Positions 1-9,250 of a stretch of DNA of 64,000 bases are shown here, in pieces. Within the stretch, counting starts at the first letter, position 1; every line of letters begins with the position of its first letter. Below the pieces are notes generated by a model. It saw nothing but the letters and a program-made list of their open reading frames with translations. It did no database searches and was not told where the DNA came from. The position numbers and the translations under genes were made by a program. This stretch comes from Sphingobacterium spiritivorum ATCC 33861 (lineage in GTDB: Bacteria > Bacteroidota > Bacteroidia > Sphingobacteriales > Sphingobacteriaceae): the NCBI RefSeq assembly GCF_000143765.1, contig NZ_GL379776.1, forward strand, positions 188,465 through 252,464, written 5' to 3'.

Positions 1-482
1 GTAAAGTTTCCGCCGATATAAATCTGTCCGTTACTGAGCTGCTTAATTGAAAAAATGGGTCCGATTGTACCGGTACCGGACCTGAAGGTCAGGTCAAGAC
101 CTGCCTTCCCTATAATCGGCAGCAATGGTCCTGCAAAAATCTGCCCGTTTACAACTACCCGGACTCCGCCTGTACTGGCGTTAACCGGAACGGTAGAAGT
201 CACGGAAGTATCTGTAATATTGACAATACGAGCCGGAATATTATTCATAAACAACTGAATATCTTCAGGTTTATATTTCAGCAAACCATCTATTTTAAAG
301 GTTACATCTGTGCCGGGTCTGGCTTGTGAAGGTGAGGGCAATGCCTCTCTGAATCCGATACCCAAAGGTTCTGCCCCACCGGCATAAGGATCTGGTCCAT
401 ATGTTATTTTGTCCGTACAGGAGGCCAGCAGCGCTACCGCGAACAAGATAATAAAGGAGTAAACTGTATAATTCTTTTTCAT
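1..482 (-). CDS. TIG/IPT-domain lipoprotein, delta-60-like (partial)
   Basis: The gene is cut at the window edge; only the first 160 residues are visible. It starts with a lipoprotein signal ending in LLASC (Cys22), so the product is probably an outer-membrane lipoprotein. Residues about 45-125 look like one IPT/TIG immunoglobulin-like domain. The last visible residues (LSNGQIYIGGNFT) resemble the start of a delta-60 beta-propeller repeat. It lies 8 nt after the fasciclin gene and appears to be the last visible member of the long SusC/SusD operon. Proteins labelled DUF5008 occupy this position in related genomes; that family assignment is from memory and needs a profile search. It may bind a surface glycan or help the neighbouring SusC/D pair. 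Confidence 0.7.
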   Translation of the reverse strand, partial: MKKNYTVYSFIILFAVALLASCTDKITYGPDPYAGGAEPLGIGFREALPSPSQARPGTDVTFKIDGLLKYKPEDIQLFMNNIPARIVNITDTSVTSTVPVNASTGGVRVVVNGQIFAGPLLPIIGKAGLDLTFRSGTGTIGPIFSIKQLSNGQIYIGGNF

Positions 483-490
483 ATCAGATC

Positions 491-1216
491 TTATTTATAA
501 TCAATACCATATTCGATCGCCAGATTGGCAAACCGGTTATATAAAAACCCAAATACATGTCTGTTGTAATTCAATACATGAACTCTTCCGTTAGTTGGCT
601 GAATATTAGAAGAAGCTACAAAAGTATTGACCCAGGAGGATGTTGGTCTGGAATAATCCGGCACATACGAAAGTAAAATTTGTCTTGGCCCGGCATATTT
701 GATCACAACACCGTTGTTATTGAGATCATGGTAGACCGCACCTACATTGATCGGCTGAGTTTCATTATACGTTTCGAAAATCTGCCCGCTGAAAGCATAC
801 AATGCAGTAGTATCTACCTGACGAAAATCATTTAATCCAAAATCACCCTTGATCATATATTCAGATAAGATAGATTTCCAGACCGCCGGCTTTACTTCCT
901 GATAACTCTTGATCGTATCCTGTCCGCCTAAATAAAGAACCACATTCAGGTAGTTCAGTGCCTTGCGGATCGTTGGATCGGGAGGAGCGAAAAAGGTCAG
1001 CCTGTCATTTTTAAAATTATCTTCCATTCCGGCATAGCGGATGATTTGCGTCAGCGTATCAAATGGATCCTGTGGTTTTTGACCTTTTGAATCCAGATAT
1101 TGCATCATATTTCCATTGAACTTAGGATCATGTACCCCCGAATCCGAAAAATAATCGTCTTTATTACAAGATGCTAATACAAGCAGTGCGGTTAGTATGT
1201 ATAGTAAATTTTTCAT
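491..1216 (-). CDS. Fasciclin (FAS1) domain lipoprotein
   Basis: A 241-residue lipoprotein with signal peptide and lipobox LLVLASC (Cys17). One divergent FAS1 domain covers roughly residues 35-240: the opening motif is LTFFAPPDPTIRKAL and the closing motif is NGRVHVLNYNRHVFGF, the position where FAS1 proteins carry GVVHVID. FAS1 domains act in adhesion or protein-protein contact; the exact role here is unknown. The start is 11 nt after the SusD stop, so co-translation with the SusC/D pair is likely. It is a paralogue of the protein at 7025-7681, with a different FAS1 entry motif. Confidence 0.8.
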   Translation of the reverse strand: MKNLLYILTALLVLASCNKDDYFSDSGVHDPKFNGNMMQYLDSKGQKPQDPFDTLTQIIRYAGMEDNFKNDRLTFFAPPDPTIRKALNYLNVVLYLGGQDTIKSYQEVKPAVWKSILSEYMIKGDFGLNDFRQVDTTALYAFSGQIFETYNETQPINVGAVYHDLNNNGVVIKYAGPRQILLSYVPDYSRPTSSWVNTFVASSNIQPTNGRVHVLNYNRHVFGFLYNRFANLAIEYGIDYK

Positions 1217-1227
1217 ATCTCTTTCTC

Positions 1228-2832
1228 TTATTTCCAGTATTCATTTAGTGTCATAAAAGGATTGTTTTCCAATGCTTTAGGATCGATAGGCCAGGTCCAG
1301 GCTTCCTGCAGATATGCCGAGTAAGCCATCGGATGCCACGAATAAGCGGCGTCATATAGTTTGCCTGTGCGTACCAGATCATAATAGTAATGTCCCTCTC
1401 CCATTAATTCTTTACATCTCTCCCAGTAAATAGCATCCTGCAGTTTGTTGTCATAATTATTGGCTTCCGGATAAAGACCGGCTTTAGCACGTGAACGAAT
1501 CAGGTTAAGCAGCATAGTAGCCTTATCGTCGTTACCGCCCATTGCAGCCAGCGCCTCTGCCTGTAACAGGATTGCGTCTGCATAGCGAAACATCACCTGA
1601 TAGTTACCAATAGACTGTGCTGTATTACCAGATCCCAGGGCTAAATTGAAGAATTTGAAAAAGGTAAAATTACCATTGCCGGAAAACATAAAATTATTTC
1701 CCTGTTTATCTGTAAACCAACTTTGTATCCTTCCGTCTGATTCTCCTTCAGGATATAAAGTCTTCATATATGAAGATTCGTATGCCAGTTCACTCTTGTC
1801 AGTAGTCGTTGCATTCAGAATGAAATAAGGTGCATGAAGTACATGTGCGAAATAGGTTTTACGAAGACTTCCGTAGGATTCACCATAATTTACGTTATTC
1901 GGAATTTCAAATAACCCTTCTTTGGAGCGACCATTGAAAATCTCAGCCACGCGTTCGATTGGCAGCAATTCATATGCTCCATTATTCTCCAGTCTCAACT
2001 CATCACCCAGACGGTCTACCTGAGCATAATATTGATTCGCATTAGGTTTATCAAACCAGGCTAACCACATATTCAGATGCATCATCAACGTCAATGCGGA
2101 TCCTTTCATAGCTCTTACCCCGCGATTGGCCGGATCGTCGTATGTCCATGGAAGATCGTCTTTTACTTTTTCCAGATCTTCAATACATTTTCTGGCTACT
2201 TCTCTGTGATCCATACGTGGCAGGGGATCCTGATTGTATGCATCCGTATAGTAAGGTACATTTCCGAACAATCTGAGCAATACGAAATAAGACATACTGC
2301 GCATAAAAACAGCTTCAGCCTGATATTTACGGACTTGTGCAGGTGTAAAAGAAGGGTCATTTTCCGCTACTTTGGGTACTAAGGTGTACAGGATATTAGC
2401 GGATTGAATCACTTTATAAACCGGTTTCCAGTCTGCAATCTTATCCCACTCTACATTATACGTCCAGAAGCGTTCAGCATCGGTACCTGGTGTAGGGCGG
2501 ATTGTACTCACCAGTTCTTTAATACTTCCTCTGGAAATGATACGGATATCATTTCTGTTCGGAAATGTTTCCGTTTTCAGAACAGGAGCATTGCGCAGAT
2601 CACCCATCAGTACCAGAGGACGGTCTATTCCCACTCCTACACGAAACAGACGGTATACCTCTCTCGTAAACGTCTCCGCATCATTCTGATCTTTCCAGAA
2701 ATTATTTCCGGAAAGACTGTCGATCGGTTCGACGTTGAGGAATTTTTTACATCCCAAAAAGCTTATTGTTACCGCTACGATAACTATATATTTAGCAATT
2801 CTTTTCCCTTTCATCTTTGACAAATTTTTCAT
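1228..2832 (-). CDS. SusD/RagB-family outer-membrane nutrient-binding lipoprotein
   Basis: A 534-residue SusD homologue with lipobox SFLGC (Cys28) and the family's TPR-rich N-terminal half (for example KYQAEAVFMRSMSYFVLLRLFGNVPYY). The C-terminal half has the typical SusD end, with RYADAILLQAEALA, a WERCKELMGEGHYYYDLVRTGKL segment divided by helices, and IDPKALENNPFMTLNEYW. SusD proteins form the lid of a SusC transporter and capture the substrate at the cell surface. The ATG at 2832 follows the SusC stop directly; an ATG at 2814 is also possible, and one at 2847 would overlap susC by 14 nt. The substrate cannot be told from sequence. Confidence 0.9.
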   Translation of the reverse strand: MKNLSKMKGKRIAKYIVIVAVTISFLGCKKFLNVEPIDSLSGNNFWKDQNDAETFTREVYRLFRVGVGIDRPLVLMGDLRNAPVLKTETFPNRNDIRIISRGSIKELVSTIRPTPGTDAERFWTYNVEWDKIADWKPVYKVIQSANILYTLVPKVAENDPSFTPAQVRKYQAEAVFMRSMSYFVLLRLFGNVPYYTDAYNQDPLPRMDHREVARKCIEDLEKVKDDLPWTYDDPANRGVRAMKGSALTLMMHLNMWLAWFDKPNANQYYAQVDRLGDELRLENNGAYELLPIERVAEIFNGRSKEGLFEIPNNVNYGESYGSLRKTYFAHVLHAPYFILNATTTDKSELAYESSYMKTLYPEGESDGRIQSWFTDKQGNNFMFSGNGNFTFFKFFNLALGSGNTAQSIGNYQVMFRYADAILLQAEALAAMGGNDDKATMLLNLIRSRAKAGLYPEANNYDNKLQDAIYWERCKELMGEGHYYYDLVRTGKLYDAAYSWHPMAYSAYLQEAWTWPIDPKALENNPFMTLNEYWK

Positions 2833-2833
2833 C

Positions 2834-5800
2834 TTAAAACTGTACATTTAATCCCAGCGTATATGTTCTTTTATTCGGGTAACCATCTGTTCTGTCATAG
2901 CCCATATCCGTTACGTTCTCCGGATTAGGACCTGAATAATTACTAAAAGTGTATACGTTATTTGCTGTTCCGTAAACCCGGAGAGAGGATATTTTATAAC
3001 GTTGTGTTTTTTCTCTCGGGAACGTATAAGACAGTGTCACACTGTTGATCTTCCAGTAAGAACCGTCCTCCATAAATAAAGTCTGATTGGCACGAAACGG
3101 AGTGATAATCCCCTGACGTGTAAACCCATACGGATTCGGATACGCACTTATATCGCCGTTATTAAGCCAGAAATTGTATTTGTCAAGAGGCAGTAAAGTT
3201 GATTTTTCAATACCATTGGTACCTCCCATCAATGGGTTACCGTAAGAGTTCATCTGATTAGCCAGAGCTTCATTAATGATATCACGCTTCAAAGTAAAAG
3301 AGGTATTAATAGACAAACTGATTCCTTTATACTGTGCGAATGTGGACAAACCTCCGATGACCTTTGGTTGTGAATTTCCGACCGTCACCAGATCATTCTC
3401 ATCCAGAATATAGTCACCGTTAAGATCAGTCCAGTACGGATCTCCGGCCTGGAAATAATAAACAGCTCCGTCTTTGATCATTTTGTAAGGTTCACCCGTA
3501 GCAGGATTGACCGGTACCGCAGCATCTGTAGCAAATGTTCCACGGTAATCAAACAATACATGCGACATCGTATTACGACCCAGGCGGTAAAGCGTATGAA
3601 GTTTATTATTAGCATCATATTTCAGGTATTCACGGCTGTTATCAGGCAGACGGGTCAATACTTCATTATTGATTGCTCCATTCAGACTAATACTCCAGTT
3701 CACTTTACTTTGATTTGATAAAGGTCTGAACATGAATGTGAATTCATATCCGTAGTTTACAAAGCTGACTTCATTCGATTGTAAAGATGTAAAACCATTA
3801 TGATCGGCCAGATTTCTGGACCATAACTGATCGTCTACCTGTTTGTAATAGAACTCCTGGATCGTTGTGATTCTGTTTTTCAGGAATCCCGCTTCTATCG
3901 CCAAACTTGAAGAGGTAGTGGTAGAAGGAACTAATTTACTATTAGGCATCTGATTCCAGTTGAAACCGATAGTAGGATTATTATTGAAAGCTCCTGTAAA
4001 AATATATCTTCCGTTTGCATCAAATACAGTTCCCGTAGGTGTAATATTCTTACCCCACCCTCCTCTGAATGAAAAATAATCTAACCACTTGTCTGTAAAA
4101 ACATCCATGAAAGGTTCCTTCGCCATATTCCAGCGAGCGGAAATCGATGGATTTTTGACCCATGGTACATCCGGACCTACAGAAGAAGATTTGTCCAGAC
4201 GGTAGGTAAAGTCGATAATATACTTGGAATCATACTGATAACTGAATGCTCCTGCAAAACCCGCTGAGCGAACATCTGCCAGGTTATTCAGCACACCCCC
4301 CACAGCACTTCCGGCATCAAATCCAAAAGGCCCTTCCAGCTGATCGTTAGGGTACCCGGATTTCCGTTGCGCCTTAGCTTTGAAGCTGTTAAGATTCAAC
4401 TCATTAAACACATAGGTATTGATGAGGTGTTTCTCTTCTGCACCAAAAGCTTTCAGATAAGATAACTGGAAGAGATTATACATCGAGTTGCGCTGCGCAT
4501 CGTAGTTATAATTCTGAGAGATATTATTATTGGCAATGGCTGGCGTAAAATTATCCGTACGGTACGTGATATAGTTATAACTGAAAGAGTTCTTAGCTCT
4601 CATACCTTTGAAAACTTCATATTCCAGATCCACATTTGCTTTGACATCTGTTGTCCGGTTATCATTTCGTCCTTCCAGTGCAGATACCAACCCTCCTCCT
4701 ACAATAGAAGAGCTAGGCGCAGGCAGTAATGAAGAAGCAGAAGAAGCCTTCGCCACACCCCCTTGTGTCACAGAGTTTCCACTTCCGGTCTGTTGTTCTC
4801 CGATATTACCGGACATATTTACAAAGAGTCTGAAACGATCAGATTGTCTGTACTCAGAGTTCATACTCAAAGTATAGCGACTGAATCCGGTATTCTGAAT
4901 AATACCCTTTTCATTGTAATACTGACCGTTGATCTTATAATTGAAGTTTTCATCACCTCCCGAAGCATTCACATTATGCGTCTGGTTATAAGTAGGCTTG
5001 TAAAATACCTTCTGCCAGTTGGTCGAGTTATTGAAATACGGGTTCAGACTATCCGAAAGAATCTGATTATCATAGATTTTATCCCTTCCGGTATAATAAT
5101 CCACGTCATTTTCCAAAACCTGATTGATACGGATCAGACGTTCATCCTTACCTCCTAATACAGATCTTAACTGTGGAGGAACACTGAAAAACTGGTTTGT
5201 TGTATATTGAATAATCGGAATCTTCGAGCGTCCTCTTTTGGTTGTAATACGGATAACACCATATGCACCTCTGGAACCGTACAGCGCTGTAGCAGCAGCA
5301 TCTTTCAGAATATCCATCGATTCGATATCTTCTGGTGGAATCAACGAAATCGGACTGATACCAGTACCTCCGCTGTTGAATCCATACTGAAAATCAGTGT
5401 TATCATCTACAGGCACACCATCCACGATATAAAGCGGAGAAGTAGGTGTAAGAAACGCATCCGAACCTGTTCCTGTGGATGAAATACTATTCAGACCACG
5501 AATCAGTACGGACGCTCTGACTCCCGGTTGTCCGGTCGTCATCTGTACATTCATACCCGCGACCTTACCCTGAAGTAATTCTGTCACGTTGGAAACAGGA
5601 TTATCCTGCAGATCTTTTCCGGATATAGTCACCGATGCACCGGTAAGTGTTTCACGTTTACGCTGCTGATAACCCTGGACCACCACTTCATCCAATTCAT
5701 TCTCTTGCTTTTCCATATAAATAGTAAAGACAAAAGCTTTCTTTCCGGCAAGATTTTCAGTGACAGTTTTGAAACCTGTGCTGGTAAAAATCAAAATATC

Positions 5801-6004
5801 ATCTACAGGCGCCTGAATTTTAAAAAGTCCCTTTCTATCCGTAGATCCCAGCGCACGCTTCAATTTGGTAGAACGTATAGTCACATCCCCCATCCCGATA
5901 CGCGAACTCTGATCCTGGACAAATCCCGAAACTGATATTGTCTGTTGTCCATACACCAGCCCGGATAACATTAAAATCAAACTTAATAGTATAAATCTTT
6001 TCAT
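2834..6004 (-). CDS. SusC/RagA-family TonB-dependent outer-membrane transporter
   Basis: About 1056 residues from the ATG at 6004 (another ATG lies at 6016). The order is canonical: a signal peptide ending near VYGQQ, a carboxypeptidase-regulatory-like domain (SVSGFVQDQ to FTIYMEKQE), the TonB-box-like motif DEVVVQGY, a plug domain (SVLIRGLNSI, PLYIVDGVPVDD, ESMDILKDAAATALYGSRGA) and a long beta-barrel ending in TLGLNVQF, with a terminal aromatic residue. It imports a ligand captured by the partner SusD using energy passed through TonB. It is the fifth gene of the operon and is immediately followed by its SusD. Confidence 0.93.
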   Translation of the reverse strand: MKRFILLSLILMLSGLVYGQQTISVSGFVQDQSSRIGMGDVTIRSTKLKRALGSTDRKGLFKIQAPVDDILIFTSTGFKTVTENLAGKKAFVFTIYMEKQENELDEVVVQGYQQRKRETLTGASVTISGKDLQDNPVSNVTELLQGKVAGMNVQMTTGQPGVRASVLIRGLNSISSTGTGSDAFLTPTSPLYIVDGVPVDDNTDFQYGFNSGGTGISPISLIPPEDIESMDILKDAAATALYGSRGAYGVIRITTKRGRSKIPIIQYTTNQFFSVPPQLRSVLGGKDERLIRINQVLENDVDYYTGRDKIYDNQILSDSLNPYFNNSTNWQKVFYKPTYNQTHNVNASGGDENFNYKINGQYYNEKGIIQNTGFSRYTLSMNSEYRQSDRFRLFVNMSGNIGEQQTGSGNSVTQGGVAKASSASSLLPAPSSSIVGGGLVSALEGRNDNRTTDVKANVDLEYEVFKGMRAKNSFSYNYITYRTDNFTPAIANNNISQNYNYDAQRNSMYNLFQLSYLKAFGAEEKHLINTYVFNELNLNSFKAKAQRKSGYPNDQLEGPFGFDAGSAVGGVLNNLADVRSAGFAGAFSYQYDSKYIIDFTYRLDKSSSVGPDVPWVKNPSISARWNMAKEPFMDVFTDKWLDYFSFRGGWGKNITPTGTVFDANGRYIFTGAFNNNPTIGFNWNQMPNSKLVPSTTTSSSLAIEAGFLKNRITTIQEFYYKQVDDQLWSRNLADHNGFTSLQSNEVSFVNYGYEFTFMFRPLSNQSKVNWSISLNGAINNEVLTRLPDNSREYLKYDANNKLHTLYRLGRNTMSHVLFDYRGTFATDAAVPVNPATGEPYKMIKDGAVYYFQAGDPYWTDLNGDYILDENDLVTVGNSQPKVIGGLSTFAQYKGISLSINTSFTLKRDIINEALANQMNSYGNPLMGGTNGIEKSTLLPLDKYNFWLNNGDISAYPNPYGFTRQGIITPFRANQTLFMEDGSYWKINSVTLSYTFPREKTQRYKISSLRVYGTANNVYTFSNYSGPNPENVTDMGYDRTDGYPNKRTYTLGLNVQF

Positions 6005-6021
6005 AATTATATGCATGGCTG

Positions 6022-7020
6022 TTAATCGTTATCAAATAATGGAGCCTCATTGGAGAAATAATAAATCATTTCCCAATCTCCTTTTTCCAGTATAGTATAG
6101 TTCATCCCGATAATTGATATTTCACGCATACCCCCAAAGGCTGTTCTGTTATAACTGAACATACATTGTGCAAGGGCACCGTTGTTATACTTGGTCTTAA
6201 TCGTCGGAACCAGAGGAATCGGGTAGGCGACATCATAGCGTACAGAAGATGAATCTGATGCAAATGTCATATTGAAACCATGTACCAAATCCTCCCACTT
6301 CGTTGTATTAAACCTGGAAAGCTTAATTGGTTTAAGATCCGGATCAAGAAATTTAAAGGTCAGTGAATTTCCTTCCCCTACTTTGTTAAACCAGACTTTG
6401 ATATCCGAACCTGCCATCAATGTACGGGTAGAGTCACCTCTCACACCAATCATAAACATAGGAGATACAGAGCCGTTATCATTATAAGGCTCATAAGAGC
6501 GTTCCTTTTCAGGCATTAATTTCATATCTCTGAAAAAACGCTTTCCACCGTTGCTGCTTACCTCTACATCAAACAGGTAACCGGAGTCCGGAAATGTTTT
6601 CAGGATATTTGAATTAGCATAAGAATGCATAATAAAATTACCGGAGTGCTCTCCGATCTCCCATAGCGGACGCATTACCGTTTCGCGTTTAGCATTGATT
6701 TGCTCCAGAGATGTTTCCTCCCCTGTATAGCGATCTTTCCATACGGAGACCGGAAATAACTTTTGTAATTCCGGAGCAGCTTTACCTTCATGTGTACGTA
6801 CAGCAGAAATCCGGAATGTAAGAGGCAGTGTAGTCTGTCCCGGATTAAAATTGCCCGAAAAATAAGTTGTTCTGCCCAGTACCGGCTTATATTCGGTACT
6901 CGTAAAATTCATATCCAGACTGAAAGCATCCAGATCTTCAGGAAAATTTTTCTTACATCCAATACATACAATAGCAGATAAAATAACTATTGCAATGGAA
7001 TTGATATATATTCTTTTCAT
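6022..7020 (-). CDS. DUF5007-like lipoprotein
   Basis: A 332-residue lipoprotein with lipobox IVCIGC (Cys22). The rest appears to be beta-rich, without transmembrane segments or recognisable catalytic motifs. Conserved-looking stretches include FSLDMNFTSTEYKPVLGRTT near the start and GMNYTILEKGDWEMIYYFSNE at the end. The start is 4 nt after the stop of the upstream fasciclin gene, and a SusC gene begins 17 nt downstream, so it belongs to the SusC/D-fasciclin operon. I believe this is the family called DUF5007, recalled from its typical gene neighbourhood and not confirmed. The function is unknown; a surface-exposed accessory to the SusC/D complex is a reasonable guess. Confidence 0.65.
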   Translation of the reverse strand: MKRIYINSIAIVILSAIVCIGCKKNFPEDLDAFSLDMNFTSTEYKPVLGRTTYFSGNFNPGQTTLPLTFRISAVRTHEGKAAPELQKLFPVSVWKDRYTGEETSLEQINAKRETVMRPLWEIGEHSGNFIMHSYANSNILKTFPDSGYLFDVEVSSNGGKRFFRDMKLMPEKERSYEPYNDNGSVSPMFMIGVRGDSTRTLMAGSDIKVWFNKVGEGNSLTFKFLDPDLKPIKLSRFNTTKWEDLVHGFNMTFASDSSSVRYDVAYPIPLVPTIKTKYNNGALAQCMFSYNRTAFGGMREISIIGMNYTILEKGDWEMIYYFSNEAPLFDND

Positions 7021-7024
7021 TTGA

Positions 7025-7681
7025 TTACTTATTAAAACGTGTCAGGAATTCACCAAAACCAAACTCATGTCCGTTATTAAGGATATGTACCACTCCGTTT
7101 GAAGTTTTGATATTTACAGCTTGCGTTGTTGTACGTGTCCACTGGCTCTGAAAATTTGAACCTTTGGTATCACTGTAATACACCGTCACTAATCCACCTC
7201 CTACAAATCCTGAAGACTCTTGTTTAATACGTTGAGCATGCATATCCTGATTATACCGCGCATTGATAAAAAGCCCGTCTACAAAAAGCATAGAATCTGT
7301 CGTTACCAGATCTTCGGATATATACTTGCTGATCAGGGTATCCAATTGTACAGGATCCAGATCACGGATATATAACAAAGGTTTATTTTGTGTTTTCCTA
7401 ACCAGATTAAGATTGGTGATAGCAGAATGAAAAGAAGAATTGGTTGGCGCAAAGACAGTTGTTGCCGTCGTTGCAATAGAATCTCTTAATGCCGGAAATT
7501 TATTCAGCACAGTCAATAAGGAATCATATACCTGAGGTTTAGACTGAAAATATTCAATCGTATTTCCTGTGAAGATATTCTCCTTATTTTCATAGTCATA
7601 ATAACCATCAGTCTTGGCACAGCTCCATAAGGAGGCAGTGACAAGTAGCATAATGACGAATAGTATAGATTGTTGTTTCAT
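7025..7681 (-). CDS. Fasciclin (FAS1) domain lipoprotein
   Basis: A 218-residue lipoprotein with lipobox SLWSC (Cys21) and a single FAS1 domain. The entry motif TTVFAPTNSSFHSAI matches the H1 region of fasciclin well, and the exit motif NGVVHILNNGHEFGF corresponds to H2. It is the third gene of the operon, 11 nt after its SusD and 4 nt before the DUF5007-like gene. The order SusC, SusD, fasciclin is repeated downstream with the genes at 491-6004, so the two fasciclin proteins are probably specific partners of the two SusC/D pairs. The ligand is unknown. Confidence 0.85.
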   Translation of the reverse strand: MKQQSILFVIMLLVTASLWSCAKTDGYYDYENKENIFTGNTIEYFQSKPQVYDSLLTVLNKFPALRDSIATTATTVFAPTNSSFHSAITNLNLVRKTQNKPLLYIRDLDPVQLDTLISKYISEDLVTTDSMLFVDGLFINARYNQDMHAQRIKQESSGFVGGGLVTVYYSDTKGSNFQSQWTRTTTQAVNIKTSNGVVHILNNGHEFGFGEFLTRFNK

Positions 7682-7692
7682 AATTCAGGAGG

Positions 7693-9240
7693 TTATTTCC
7701 AATAAGGATTTTGTACTAATTCAGAATTATTTGATAAGACTTCGGATGCAACCGGCCAGAAAATTCCTTTTTGATCGATAAGGATATTGAAGGCTGCATC
7801 ATTTCTTTTGATCTTTTTGTAGCGAACCAGATCGTACCATCTCCAGCCCTCGCCCAATAGTTCGCGACGACGTTCGGCAAAGATTTCATCTATGAGATCG
7901 GTAGCAGAAGAAGACTCCGAAAGACCACGGCTTTTTCTTATCTGATCCAGTATGTTTTTAGCAAGTTCACGTTGCCCCAATACAGCCAGGGCTTCTGCAC
8001 GCAGCAAGGCAATCTCTTCCATACGTGTAAATACGATAGCCGAACTGAATAAGGGCAGCGAACCGTCTGTTCCGGAAACTCCTTCACGGATCACTTTGAT
8101 TTTACTGAATATAGGTCTGACTCCACCGAAATCAGTAAAGTAAGTGGTCTGTACAGCACCAGCACTATTGATACTGAAACGTACATCTCCTGCTTCGTGG
8201 AAAATCTGAATAATCTGGTCTGCAGGTATATAAATATCAGCTACAGGTTTGGATACTAATGGAGCTGCCAGTGTGAGCTGTTCCAGATGACCTTCAAATG
8301 AAGCCTCGCTTGCCGTCCATGAAAAAGGAAGAGCCACCAATTGAGAAGAATTAGAGTTACTGAAAAATCCTTTTTCAGAACTCAGAAAAGAAGATTCTAC
8401 ATAAGCTGCACCAGCCTTATTTGCATTTTTCAACACATAATCTGCATATACCGAAGCTTCCAGATAATTGCCGCTCCAGGCAGCCACATGTGCCAGAATA
8501 GCATTAGCAGAAATCCTGTTAAATAAGACACCATTCCATTTTGTCTGATCGAATCCCATGTACTTTTCAGTAGGATAGATTTCATCGAATCGCGAACCAT
8601 ACTGAAATGGAAGAATTTCTGCAGCAGCTTTCAACTCTTTCTCTGCATACGCCAATACTTCTTTCTCTGTGGATTGTTTCACCTTTGGAAAACTACCTTC
8701 ATAAGATTTGTCCCAGATCGGCACATCACCCCAGGTACGCGCCAGCAGGTAATAACAGAATCCTTTGATAACACGCATCTGTGCAACATCTATTCTATTA
8801 TTCAAGGCTGTATACTGCTTATCGTTGTTAACGATCTCAGGAGATTTTTCTATAAACAGGTTCGCAGCGTTGATGACGGCATAAAATTTACGCCAGTTAC
8901 TCAGTTTCTGAACTAAAGCATAAGATGAGTTCAGCTCACCGTTAATGATAACCTGCAGATCGCGTTTGCCTAATGAAGTAAAATCTCCATTTCTCAGTTC
9001 ACCATACATCCACTGTGAATTGTTCTCCGCCAAAGCACTACGCAGCAAACCATACACACCCAGCATCGAACCGCGTGCATCATTAATATCTTTCCACTTA
9101 TTCTCTTCATCAACAATATGTTGAGACTCGATATCCAGCATTTTATTACAGCTGACACTTACAACGGTCATCACTGCACCCATCATTAATGTGGTCAGAA
9201 AACGCTTTTTAGAATATTTAATTTTCATTTTTCTTAACAT
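7693..9240 (-). CDS. SusD/RagB-family outer-membrane nutrient-binding lipoprotein
   Basis: A 515-residue SusD homologue with lipobox SVSC near residue 31 (CNKMLDIES follows). TPR-like helices occur early (QMRVIKGFCYYLLARTWGDVPIWDKSY), and the usual C-terminal RagB/SusD region is present (RMEEIALLRAEALAVLGQ, EIFAERRRELLGEGWRWYDLVR, LVQNPYWK). The start is taken at the ATG at 9240, 10 nt after the SusC stop; an ATG at 9228 is an alternative, and the upstream one at 9270 would overlap susC. It should form the lid of the variant SusC encoded just upstream. Confidence 0.9.
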   Translation of the reverse strand: MLRKMKIKYSKKRFLTTLMMGAVMTVVSVSCNKMLDIESQHIVDEENKWKDINDARGSMLGVYGLLRSALAENNSQWMYGELRNGDFTSLGKRDLQVIINGELNSSYALVQKLSNWRKFYAVINAANLFIEKSPEIVNNDKQYTALNNRIDVAQMRVIKGFCYYLLARTWGDVPIWDKSYEGSFPKVKQSTEKEVLAYAEKELKAAAEILPFQYGSRFDEIYPTEKYMGFDQTKWNGVLFNRISANAILAHVAAWSGNYLEASVYADYVLKNANKAGAAYVESSFLSSEKGFFSNSNSSQLVALPFSWTASEASFEGHLEQLTLAAPLVSKPVADIYIPADQIIQIFHEAGDVRFSINSAGAVQTTYFTDFGGVRPIFSKIKVIREGVSGTDGSLPLFSSAIVFTRMEEIALLRAEALAVLGQRELAKNILDQIRKSRGLSESSSATDLIDEIFAERRRELLGEGWRWYDLVRYKKIKRNDAAFNILIDQKGIFWPVASEVLSNNSELVQNPYWK

Positions 9241-9250
9241 AACCCTATGA